From Cudoniella acicularis (lineage: Eukaryota > Ascomycota > Leotiomycetes > Helotiales > Helotiaceae): a DNA stretch of 31,848 nt. A program made the translations under genes and the position numbers. The stretch covers positions 1 through 31,848 of the forward strand of contig JAAMPI010000571.1 of NCBI GenBank assembly GCA_013054445.1, in the 5' to 3' direction. This document shows, piece after piece, positions 11,850 to 22,099 of this stretch (positions are counted from its first letter, which is position 1; each line of letters starts with the position of its first letter). The notes under the pieces are model-generated. The model ran no database searches. It was not told where the DNA came from and worked only from the letters and a program-made list of their open reading frames with translations.

Positions 11850-12874
11850 TGTCGCCTATACCTGTGACCTCGGGGTCTTGGTTTGTATTGTCGTCGAAGG
11901 CTTTTCTCTCGACGAGGTGAGATGGCAGCCGCGAATGCTGCGGGTACGAATGCGCGCGCGCCAGCCGTGTATGTTCGTCAATTCGCGGTCATCATCATAG
12001 AGAGGTGTAGTCGGAGGTCGATTTAACAAGTTCGTACATGGCTTGTCGGCATCATCTTTCTCGCTGTCGAAGAAGTGTTATCGAAGATTGTGCTTGGTGT
12101 TGTCGTTTTAATTCTGTAACATCGTTTACAATCTCCAACACGAGGCAGACTGCGAAAGATGCGCAGCAGCGCTAGCTAGGATACCCGCTGCTAGTGATAG
12201 GACGTTTCTGCGGGTGCAGGCCTACAAGGTGCTATTTTTGTGCAGGGCTGCCAGGCGCCAAATTCTGTTGATTACTTTGAGATAAAAGGAGAACAGAGAA
12301 GGGAGAACCTTGGGAAGAACACCAAGAAGGTATGGATGTTTGCCAACGAATAGTTCACAGGACGAGGTATGGAAATGAGTGCAGTAGACAAGTGTACTAG
12401 TGGCTTTCTCCAGAGGCGATCGCAATGGCGACCTGGAATCAGTTGCATCGACGGATCGTATCATGAGGCGCAATCCCTGCAATCTGGCCAACTGAACCCC
12501 TTACCTGACTGTACGCAGGACGGAGTTTACTTCGTGCTCACTCGAGTACCGCGGGTGCGCGGGTGGCCCTAGTGCGCCGGCCTCCCGCACGTGATCGATC
12601 CGCGACGATGGATCTTTGCCGCGATCCAACGCGACGTCCTAATATTTTTCGAGACCACCTCAGGCACCGCACCACGCAGAAAGGAGGCATTCAACGACAC
12701 CACCACAACGAGCAACGCGCCGCGCTGGCCTTCACCACAACCCCGAGTTACCTGCGCAAACACTGTGTTTGCAACATTTGAGATTCCTGCCACCGAATCT
12801 GCTCGCGATTTGCGCATCACCTATTCTGCGACAGTCACGTCAACAGCAGCCGCCTCACGAGGCCATCACCAACC
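11850..12874. promoter_or_regulatory. Divergent promoter region between cch1 and the WHIM/PHD gene
   Basis: About 1 kb separates the two start codons, so it must carry both promoters and 5' leaders. On the minus strand, three short upstream ORFs precede the cch1 ATG: 12055-12023 (starts MMPTSH), 12039-11995 (starts MYELVK) and 11998-11978 (MMMTAN then stop). If they lie in the mRNA leader they could damp cch1 translation. A GC-rich alternating stretch (gcgcgcgcg, around 11952-11960) lies between them and the cch1 start. Open frames on both strands in 12220-12820 have no recognisable domain and are not called. Transcription start sites cannot be placed from sequence. Confidence 0.5.
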
Positions 12875-15709
12875 ATGGTGTCGTCCAGGAAGCGGGGCCG
12901 GCAGGAGATGGAGGCCGTTGAGCCAGAGCCACCCAAGGAACAGAGTCTTCTTGATCGCATTCGGAACCAGTGGGAATTTGCCAACCTCGCACAATGGATT
13001 TTCACCTTTGGACGAGCTGTCAAGATCGACGAGAATCTAGACATCGAGGTACACCCCCAGTCGGACTCTGCTCTAGGCCATATAGGCCCCGACACTCGAT
13101 GCTAATACAATCGCATTAGGAACTCGAGATGGAATGTATGAAACCACATTCGACCGTGCTACCTGAAATTGGCTTGGCCCTTCTCAAATTCGTCTCCTCC
13201 CATAGAGGACTCACGTATGGCCCCATCCCCGCATGTCGAGTCCAGGCTGACTATTTAGGCCCGAAATATTCGACGAATATACCCGCAGACAGTATGTTGC
13301 AAAAGCACCTGATCGTAACCCATATAGCATCGAAGAAGAACCAGCAAAATTCGACGACTTCGACATCTTTACAAAGGTGATTTGCCTTACAAAAAGCATA
13401 CTTTAGGACGCCGCTAACAATTTTCACTTCCAGATCCAAGTCCTACAGCAGCTCACCCAATGGACCATGATAAATCCGGATAGAATTAGGGAGCGTATGG
13501 AAGAGCAAAAAGATATAGACCAGGCAATTTGGGTAAGCATGATCCTGGCCCTTTCCAAATAAGTTGGATTCTAAGTTTAAAACAGCGCATCGAACCTTTC
13601 GGGTGGGACTCTGAGGACCGAACATATATTGTTCTCGATGACAACCGGCTCTACCGACGCACCGACCCTCCTCCACCACCTCCCGCGCCCAAGGCAAAGG
13701 CAAAGTCTAAGAAAAACTCCAAGAAGGCCAAGGCAGCGGCCAGAGCGAGCAAACGCAGAAGAATATCTGAAGCCATTGATAGTGAAGCAGAGCCTGCAGA
13801 TGAGACCGATGGAGGTGACCAAGCTAAAGAAGAGAAGGAGGATGATGGTTTTGGCGGAATGACCTGGGAATGTCTTGCAGTCACCCTGGACGAGTTCAAC
13901 TCATTCTTGGCGACGATTGAAAAGAGTCGGGACCCAAATGAAAAGATCCTACAGAAGAGGATCGTCGACGACCTTCTACCGATTTTGGAGAAACAAGAAG
14001 AAGCACGGAAGCGCAAGGCTGCCCAAAAGGAACGTGAACTACTCAACCTCGAAAAACTAGCAACAGCGAAGAGATCAAGCAGAATCGCGGGCAAGATGGA
14101 ATTACAAAAACAAGAAGAGGAGGCTCGCGAGGCCGAACGAAAGAAGCAGGCTGAATTAGCCATGGCCAAAAAGGAACAGGAAAAGTGGCTCAAATTGGAA
14201 AAGGAACGAGAATCTCGTATGATGACCCGTGAACAGCGTCTAAAGGAGAGAGAAGCTCGTCGAATCTTGCATGAAGAGGAACTGGCCAATCTCTCGGAAG
14301 ACAGCAAGAAAATTGAATCAGGGGCAGGGCGCTTGTCTGAACGACATCTCAAGGCCGAGATTGAAAAGAAGAAGCAGGCCCTAGAAGAACTTGCAGAGGA
14401 AGAAGACTGGATTTTTGACTGTATCTGCGGAGCTTACGGACAGATTGACGATGGCACTCACAGCATCGCATGCGACAAGTGCAACATTTGGCAACACAGC
14501 AAGTGCGTTGGGGTTAGTCAAGCAGAGGCTGATAGGGATGACTTCCATTTCATCTGCAAAACTTGCGAAACTCGTGCCAAGGAGGCAGAGAGAGCGAAGA
14601 CACATCCTCCGATTAAGATCAAGTTGAACAGGCCTGGGTCATCGTCTTCCCCATTTGCACCTACCCAGAACAGCATCCCTGCTGTTGTACTATCTTCAAA
14701 GACCAATGGGCATACCCAGGACAGTTTTAACATAAACAACTCTCCACAGAAAGCCAGCACTCCGGGTACTAGTCAACAGAATACTCCTAGGATGGCAACA
14801 TGGCAGCTGGCCGAGATGCATTCTGTTCAAAATGCCCATCACAGATCACCGCCTAGCTTTGGGACGTCGCCACAGCTGTTTCAAGGCAATGGGCACCAGG
14901 TACCTCGACACTCTGGCCAAGAAAGAAATAGCTTGCCCGTTCCTGCTTCAATAGCACAAGCCAAGCAAGATGCGTCAAACACCAACAATGTTGGTCTATC
15001 TTCATCAACCACAAGTGAGGGTCCTGTGCAACGGTATTCCACTGCGCGGCCGATGAGTGGACATGCATTCTCTTCACCGCATCCCAATAGTCCAACCAAC
15101 TTACCACCACCAACGTTACCACCTGTCTACACCTTTATAAATGGAAGTAGCCCGAATAATAAAGGCAGCATTCCCTATCAAAACAGCCCTTCGAAGATGC
15201 AAACTTCGTTTTCATCCTCTGTTAGCCCTTCACATGGAGCCCCTATTCTTGGAATGAATGGCTCGAGGTCTGCGTCAAGCGGAGGTTCCGCGAATCACTC
15301 ATCACCACTTGCTGGCGCTCCATTGCTTACACCAGCAAACAAAATGGGCTCGTTCTCGAATCTCCCTGCCCCGAGTAGCCCCACGCCCACTGCTGCACCA
15401 AACATGCATACTTGGCAACCCCCTAAATCATCACCTCCCCAAGCAGCCTACTCATCCTCAGCACAACCTCAGACCTCACAAAATGATGATCAGGGCCACG
15501 CATTGCCGCCATCTACTACCGGCCTTTCGCCAACTAAACACTCGCCCCCTCGACCAACTTCAAATGGGAGTCATGGGTCGATGACACCCTCTATACTACC
15601 TCCTGTGGCTTCTTTATCTCCCAGTTATCAGCTGCAAAATCTCACTCCTCCGGTGAAGTCGTCGGAGCCGGATCGAAACAAGCCCAATGGTCAAGCGGTC
15701 GCTCCGTAA
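12875..15709 (+). CDS. WHIM/DDT-like and PHD-finger chromatin protein
   Basis: Nuclear chromatin-associated protein of about 869 residues, resembling the WHIM/DDT plus PHD architecture of ISWI-partner proteins (Rsf1/Acf1-like). Model: join(12875..13048, 13120..13214, 13259..13376, 13434..13532, 13586..15709); all exon phases fit and introns are 44-71 nt, GT-AG. The N-terminus begins MVSSRKRGRQEME. The WHIM-like part contains LKFVSSHRGLTPEIFDEY, YVAKAPDRNPYSIEEEPAKF, IFTKIQVLQQLTQW and RIEPFGWDSEDRTYIVLDD. A Lys/Arg-rich stretch (residues about 200-225) and a long Glu/Lys coiled coil (about 300-435) follow. A C4HC3 PHD finger spans about 441-489 (CICGAYG, CDKCNIWQHSKC, FICKTC). The last ~370 residues are Ser/Pro/Asn-rich and probably disordered. 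PHD fingers commonly read histone H3 tails; the exact complex is inferred. Start context ACCATGG is strong. Confidence 0.92.
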
Positions 15710-16140
15710 GAATGTCGACAATTGGCCTAAAAACCTACGAAGTTCACTAAAACCCACTCTCAAGATACATGTCTTGCCCGCCTCTTTCAACGCACATATT
15801 TTCATTTGTCAGCATCATTCGTGCAAAGGAAGAAAAGGCTTACGGAACTACTCTTGATACCTATTCCACTGAATTTTACAGTCAGTCAAGGAGTTCTTTA
15901 CAGAGTCACAGGATGCAGGGTAGACATTTTCTTTTTTTTTATTATGTCGCTTATGAGATGCCTTCTCAAACGGCGTTTAGGCATCTTGGAGTTGTGGCCC
16001 AGGATTGGTGTTATGATGGGGTGCATGTCTACATAGAGCATGGGAGAGGATAGACCAGCGTTTGCTGCATAGGGGAGAGAAATGATTCGATGTACCACCA
16101 ATAATTATGAATAAAGTTTTTGAATGTCCTCAATACAAAA
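15710..16140 (+). terminator. 3' UTR and candidate polyadenylation region of the WHIM/PHD gene
   Basis: The 430 bases after the TAA at 15709 hold only short open frames. An AATAAA hexamer at about 16110-16115 is a reasonable poly(A) signal candidate, followed by a T-rich stretch. Fungal polyadenylation signals are loose, so the exact end is uncertain. Confidence 0.35.
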
Positions 16141-17216
16141 TTTCCCTCGCGTTTGTTTTTTCGAGGTGGCGAGGGAATACGCTCTTGTGTTGCTCACTTG
16201 GCGGCTTTTTTCGCACTCTGTTCGAGTCGCCTAGCCAGTCAGCCTAAATGTATAGATAGGTGAGGAATAGCCGACGAGTACTGTACTCAAGATTGTACTT
16301 CTTTGTCAAGTAAGTCTTACATTTTTACCTCGAACTTCTATCTTGCAAAATACAAATTACATCATGGCCACCACACTGCTTGGAAACACATACTTAAAGC
16401 GTAACTACTAAGAATGCGAGTAGGCAATCTTCAGGACAAGATACCTGAGGTAAGTCCAAAAATTGTTCCGTTTTCGCTTAGACTCCCTTCTATTCACTTT
16501 TATAACTGTAGTCCTCGACTTACTTCAGGCTCCCTTAAAAGCTTGTTGATAATCAAACAATTTTTTGTCAGCAAGCTCTAGAAAGCAAAAGATTTCTTGG
16601 ACCTCTATAGTGGTCTGGCTACTTGCTAGCGGGTTGAAGATGAGTGTTACCTTTCTGAAAAAGGAGGAAGGGGAGGAAGGAGACGACAGCTTTTAGGGGA
16701 GAGGGAAGGGGAAGGGGAAGTGGTATAGTCGGTACTGGGTTTGCTGAGGGGGTTGTGAGAACGAACGACTTTATTCTGTGTGATGTCGGTCACACTACCA
16801 CTAGACGAACAGCCGAACGGACGGATGACTTAATTGTAGAATCTGAGAATGTAATACAGCAATTCAATCAATTATCACTTTTACGGTTTGCTACATCTGA
16901 TGCTTTGGGTCCAAAGACAGAATCCGTCAAGTAACATTGTTAAAAAAGTTTTCTTTGGCCTTTTTGGTTGATCTGTAATTCTGCCTGAGCGACATTGCGA
17001 TGAGTGTTGTTAACTTTTCTGTGTGGTCACGTGACGTCCCCTTGTATTGAATAATTGTAGAAGACTGGCTGCTTATCTGGTGAATTATAGGGTGGGATTG
17101 GTGAATGGAAATAGATGGGTATTAAATATATGACTTGCAAGGAAAATTGTAAAAGTTGTAGAGGACGACAAGAGCTACGAGGCAAAGTGAAAGAAGGAAC
17201 ACAAGTATCCTCATCT
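16141..17216. other. Gene-free intergenic segment with a polypurine tract
   Basis: No open frame with coding character. A long purine-rich run on the plus strand (about 16655-16730, GGAAGG/GGGAAG-type units) is the only low-complexity feature. The rest is AT-rich unique-looking sequence. Confidence 0.4.
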
Positions 17217-17793
17217 TCAATACATAAAATTCTCTTCCTTCTCTAAAGGAATCTCTATCCAACTTCCAACTGCTCTCAAACTAGGACAGTGCGTAAGAAA
17301 ACGTTCTAGCATGGGATTTTTGATTTGCGAGAGATGAAGATGTGGCAGCTCATCTTGAGGAATCAGGATCGCAGTTTGGCAGTCTAGAAAATGTAGATAT
17401 AAAGCTCTATGCGTTTGTCTGATTTGAGTCTTGAGATAGGTATACGAGATGGCACCGGTTTCGTAGACCCAAATTATTTGAATGTTGCTCACACGCGCAG
17501 CTCTTTCGCCCTTGATAGGGTCGGTCATAGCGAACAGGGAAGTCGTGGAAGCCGGGCAGGAGAAAAAATACTTTAGGATTTCGGTGCTACTCACATTGCT
17601 AATGAACCGTATGTTGAGAAGAAAATCGGAATACCACTACTCTTGAAGTATGAAGATATCGATATATGATGACCTTCGGTAACGTGTAGTTAGGCAGCAA
17701 GCAAGGGGGGATAGCATAGTATGTATAACTTGATATAGGACCGAAACTTCGGAAGCGGATTTTTGGCACTGTCAAGGTCCATGTTGTTGTCAA
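17217..17793 (-). pseudogene. Possible decayed protein-coding remnant
   Basis: Two minus-strand open frames in different phases abut here. The upstream one (17793-17599) includes SSYTYYAIPPCLLPNYTLPK. The downstream one (to 17217) includes NVSSTEILKYFFSCP, LYLHFLDCQTAILIP and LTHCPSLRAVGSWIEIPLEK, which has natural-looking residue order; its frame is open upstream to a TAG near the end of the first frame. No GT-AG intron joins them in phase, since all phase-0 donor options run into a TAG. Either this is a broken gene, perhaps LRR/F-box-like, or chance open frame. I do not recognise the family. Confidence 0.22.
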
Positions 17794-19280
17794 GAAAAAA
17801 AGTCGCTGTCACTTGACGACTATAATCTGTATGTCATATTGCATTCCGTATTTGTCCTCTCTCTAGATATGTCTCTACTCAAGCTCAGCAAAAAGAGTAA
17901 ATCAAGTTTCACGACCAGATGACCTGGACATTCTTCGCTGGTGGGCGACCATTCTGGTGTCAAAAATAGCACGAGACTTGCAGTGGTGAAATTTACGCTT
18001 GATCATTGATGGTAGCTTATATCAATAAGATTCCCCTTCCTTACACAACTTATAAACTTCGATCTTGCTTGATCTAGAGTGAATGCCAGACTTGGCTCCA
18101 GGCTGACACATAAGATTTTGGTGACGATTAAGTGGACCTTCGAGACGGCTACTCTGGTTGTAAGTTTCTAGTAAGACCTCTGTCGTGGTTGCGCTTTTGT
18201 TGAATTAAGGAGGGGGTTGTGCGACCAAGGAGGGTTTCCCTTAAGCTTCTCGTGGAAAGGGACTACTACTACTCGTTAAACGCCAAAAAAGAAGAATCTT
18301 TTTTTTGGATATGAGTATACATGTGACAAGTGGGGAGAAGTATGCGGCTTATTTAAATCCTATGAGCTTGCTTGCTTTTGATAAAGAAGCAAATTGAAGA
18401 GACGAGTTGTTGAAGCAGACTGAAGGAGCTGAAGTTACCCTGTACGAGCTTAACGTTCATATTTTCATCAATAAGAATCTGAGCCTAGATAGTGTCAGCC
18501 TCGAGGTTCGTGACTCACTGGAATTTATAAATAGGATTTCGTAAGTTTATCTGCTGTCAAGAAGCCTGTTGCTGTCAAAAGAGTCAAGTCTTGTCAAAGC
18601 GTCAGGTGTTGTCATTTAAGTCAGATCACACATATCCTATTTCGTATATAGTGATACTGCGGTCTATACCAGGCAACAACAATTTCTCGCTCCCTATATT
18701 TCCTCCGCTATCGTGGCATGAGGAGAAATCCTCAGCTGATAGAAGGAACAAGGCGCAGTCGGGATCTGGTAGGTTTTGTTGTCCATGTTCAGAATGAAAC
18801 GATGACGAATCTAGATCAAGAAAAAGCGACAACTCAGCAAGGAAGCAAACTTGAACTCAATACTAGTCAGAAGTAGTGTGTAAAAGCAAGTCCCAGCCTT
18901 GGACCACGTTTTCTACAAATTCCACAGCAAGTGTCACAACGCAACACAGCATAAAATTGCAATGAGGCTTTGCCCATATTTCGCAAAAGCCTTGCCTTGC
19001 CTTCGGGTCCTAGGTCCGTACGACATCAAGTAAAGAAACAATGATCTCAATGATTTCAATATACGCGTAATTTCACCGATGACAAGCGACAAGAACTTAC
19101 CCTTTGACAGCAGACTTACTTCGAGTCTTGACAGCGGAAAGTTGTTGACAGCAGCAGAAAATATACCTTTAAATCCACGGACTCCAGGCTCAAATCCTTT
19201 CTCGAGTGACTTTGAAGCGACGATTCTTCCCAGTTTGTCCTGTGTGCACCAGCTCCTGTTAAATGTGACACTTCTTAATT
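17794..19280. other. Gene-free intergenic segment with TGTCAA-type motif clusters
   Basis: About 1.5 kb without a supported gene. A minus-strand open frame (18934-19377) overlaps the end of the hypothetical gene in another frame and has no domain or splice support. The plus strand carries repeated CTGTCAA/TGTCAA words at about 18551-18600, and the reverse complement TTGACAG appears at about 19104-19155, with looser copies near 17768-17812. See the findings. Confidence 0.35.
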
Positions 19281-20453
19281 TCAAAACGCCAATACATCTC
19301 TCATGTGCAATTGACTCCGCCTCTGATATTCGAGGTCTCCCCAGATCTTTTCCCTGCCCTCTTCGAAGGTCGCCCATGGGGCGAAGGACACATCTCTATC
19401 CTTCTGGACCGTCTACACACCAAGCTCAAATATTTTCTTGTATGTCTTGAGGGTGTTTGGGTCTACCCCGAAGAGCTGAATACGGTATACATGATTGCCA
19501 TGCTTTATTTCCCAAGTGGGTTCGTAATAACGGACTGCAACGTAATATTTTCCTACCTCTTTATTTGCATCCAAAAGCAATTTTAATGCAACTCTTACCA
19601 GCTCTCTAATGGTTCCAATACCTGGGCCTTGCAGCCCGCCCGGATATCGCTCCATGATGAAGCAGAGTGATCCTGCTATTTCCCTCGTCTTGTCGTCGTC
19701 GAAATCCTTGTAGCTGTCTTTTGTTGAGATCACTACTTTCCTGACCGCGTTCGGAATCTTCTTTCCTTTCACTTTCTTGGGCATACCCTTTACGCTCACT
19801 TCAACAGCGCGCTTTTGTTCCTTGGTCTCGTTCCTCATTACGAAATCTGCAACAAATTCTTGTTCGTTGGACCCTAGAAATTGTAGGATGGATTGGAACT
19901 TTGTTGGCTTCAACATGGGCAGTGCTTCGTCATCTAAGACACGCCATTAGCTACCATTTGCTCATTCGTATATTAGAGTTTCAATTGTACTTACCTTCCA
20001 CAGCCTTGCCCTTCCACTTCTTATTCGTCACCATCCACATCTTTATGTTCTCTCCTACAAGCACTTGTAAATCGGCACTGAAGCCAACATCGGCCAATTC
20101 GGCGTTTACGCTCTCCTTCACAATCTCATCTTCGAGATGTCGTGTTTGAGGCTGATGATAGCTGTCAGTGATCTGCTTTCAATATAAACGATAGCTATAT
20201 ACCGTTTCTTAATCTGTCTTGTGTTTTGTGAGCCCTGCGGGCTACTCTGCTGGCTTTCGTCAGACTCGGTATCTGGATGAGCTCGGTCACGTTTTGTTCC
20301 CACTAAGAACCTAGAGGCTAGCGGGTAGAAAAGGTATGTTGTGCGACTGCTCGTTAAATGGAATATAATCAATTCCCTTAATATCTCAGAAACTGTGAGT
20401 AATTCAAACAGTAATGTGCCCCTTTAGCTCGCACTCGTCTCATTCACTGCCAT
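19281..20453 (-). CDS. Hypothetical protein, interrupted by an in-frame TAG
   Basis: Real-looking spliced gene of unknown function. Supported exons (complement): 20161..19995 and a long exon from 19933, joined by a good GT-AG intron (19934..19994, branch GCTAATG). An upstream exon ending at 20203 (GTKRDRAHPDTESDE...) joins through a 41-nt intron (20162..20202). The start is weakly placed: ATG at 20453 in AAAATGGC context with a 132-nt intron to 20302 fits in phase but is only one option. The product is charged, with VNAELADVGFSADLQVLVGE, MWMVTNKKWKGKAVEDDE and KPTKFQSILQFLGSNEQE, and no domain I recognise. The long exon reaches TAG at 19415-19413 after KIFELGV, yet the same frame continues with coding character (VQKDRDVSFAPWATFEEGRE) to a TGA at 19281. 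A segment flanked by GTAGG...CAG inside this exon could be an in-frame intron. Mutated gene or mis-modelled 3' splicing are both possible. Confidence 0.5.
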
Positions 20454-22099
20454 TTTCGTATTTCTCTCAATTTCTCAAATACCGTGAGTAATTAAGCGCC
20501 GACTTCCCTTTTCTAAAAGCCCTTTTCCAAAAGCCCTTTTCATCTGATTTTCAAAGCGCTCGCGCTTACTAATCCGCTTTCATTTGGCTTCCGATATAAG
20601 ATCGCCGCTGCTACTCAGCAAGTCAGCGTAAGGTGATGTAAATGCGCTAAGTGCGTTTAGTGCTGATGGAGATGACAGGAAGACATCGAAATAGCACATA
20701 TCCCTTGCAATGCTTTTCACCATCATCTTGATCACCTGGTGAGTGGTGGAGCGGTGAGTCTCGAGTCTTTCGGTATTTCATGACCTAGGGTTTCCCAACA
20801 TCAGAAATCCGGAGTCTGATCCGGAGATGAAAGGTAATATAGTTGTCAAAGTAATATCATTGGCATTGTTCCGACTTCTAAGAAAAGTGTCGATTCGTCA
20901 ATATCATATGTTTCGCATTGTGATGTGCTCCACGCATAAATATTGGTCTGCAGGAACGGACCACAACGGACGAGGAACAAGCAGGCAGCCTCATCTGGCC
21001 CGAGCGTTTAGCGAGCACGTGTGAGCTCCCAGTCCTGCTCAAAAGTCAGCGCGGGCCGAGGAAGCTTTGGGTGACATGAAATTTGCTTCAAGCTGTTTAG
21101 GCTTTGTGCTTGCACGCTTGAGACACAACTCCCGAGCCTTGGGACGCGTGGAATCCGCACAAAGACCTTGGCTTGAAGGACTTGAAGGAGCCTTGAGGTT
21201 AAAATCTCACTTGCCGGCTTACCAACAAAGACAAAAGTGATGATGTGTCCCAAGGGTTGCAGGAGCTGGAGCTAACTCCTTTTCAGCTCCGTGAAGATGT
21301 AAGGCATGATGCGATATCTTCTCGCTTTCCCTGCCTAGCCTGCCAAAGGTTCCAAAATGAATAACTGCACCTGGCCAGTAGCGTCATGATGGCGTTTCTT
21401 GCATTATTGTATAATTTCCTCATTATTGGGTACAAATACGCACGTTGCGCTATCTTGGTGTTTGACTCAGATGACAGACTTCACTCAGGATCGCGGAGCG
21501 GAAGTCAGCCAGTGCTGATTGGAGAGAGCCAAACGGTCATCGAAGTGGCTTGTAAGGAGCTGTCGTTCATGAGAAACAGAGCCCCCAACCTGAGGGGAAG
21601 TCCGCCAATTGACGGTATTTTGCGTGAATCCTGAGACCGGGCGCTGTGGCCAAGGAGGGGAAAGGCCAGTGAGGGACGATGAAAAGCGGGATAGACGTGG
21701 AGTCAAGTGAAGGCTGAGAATATTTTCTCTGCAGGATCAAAGCTGCAGGGCAAAGGCAACGAATAATTGTTCCTCAATGCGGTCGCGGTCGCAGTCACTC
21801 TCGATGCAGGCAGGGACACATTCGCCTGACTCTCTGTACCCTGACCTCCTGAGCTGGGCCGAAGCCTAAAGGCGTCAAATATAATAAAGAGTAGAGCCTG
21901 CCCGCAAGAGTCATCTGGCCTGCCGGGTTGAAGGATGATGCACATTGCACCGGAAGTGAGTCGAGGTCACATCGCATCGTGTTCAGTTGTACACAGTCGC
22001 CGCGGTGCGAAAGGTGGTTGTGTATGAAAAAGAAGCAGTCCCCCACCACGAAGTCACAAACGGCTGTGCTGCGCGACATTGAGCAGCATCCGAAGCACC
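20454..22099. other. Intergenic region with short repeats, divergent promoter for the F-box gene
   Basis: About 1.65 kb between the minus-strand hypothetical gene and the plus-strand F-box gene. It should hold both promoters. Open frames on both strands (for example 21008-21253 minus, 21386-21634 plus, 21795-22169 minus) lack domains and supporting splice signals and are not called. Short tandem and direct repeats sit at its left end (20384-20540). Confidence 0.4.
20509..20536. repeat. 14-bp tandem duplication
   Basis: Two adjacent copies of a 14-mer (ttttctaaaagccc and ttttccaaaagccc) differ at one base, and a partial third copy (tttt) follows. A separate direct repeat lies just to the left: ctcagaaactgtgagtaatt (from 20384) and ctcaaataccgtgagtaatt (from 20474). 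Both are small and probably replication-slippage products. Confidence 0.7.

Noticed and set aside
13651..14352. 233-codon minus-strand ORF, Ser/Arg-rich
   Set aside because: It is the antisense shadow of the Glu/Lys coiled-coil part of the WHIM/PHD gene.
18934..19377. 147-codon minus-strand ORF next to the hypothetical gene
   Set aside because: It overlaps the more coding-like continuation at 19281-19415 in another frame, and has no domain or splice support.
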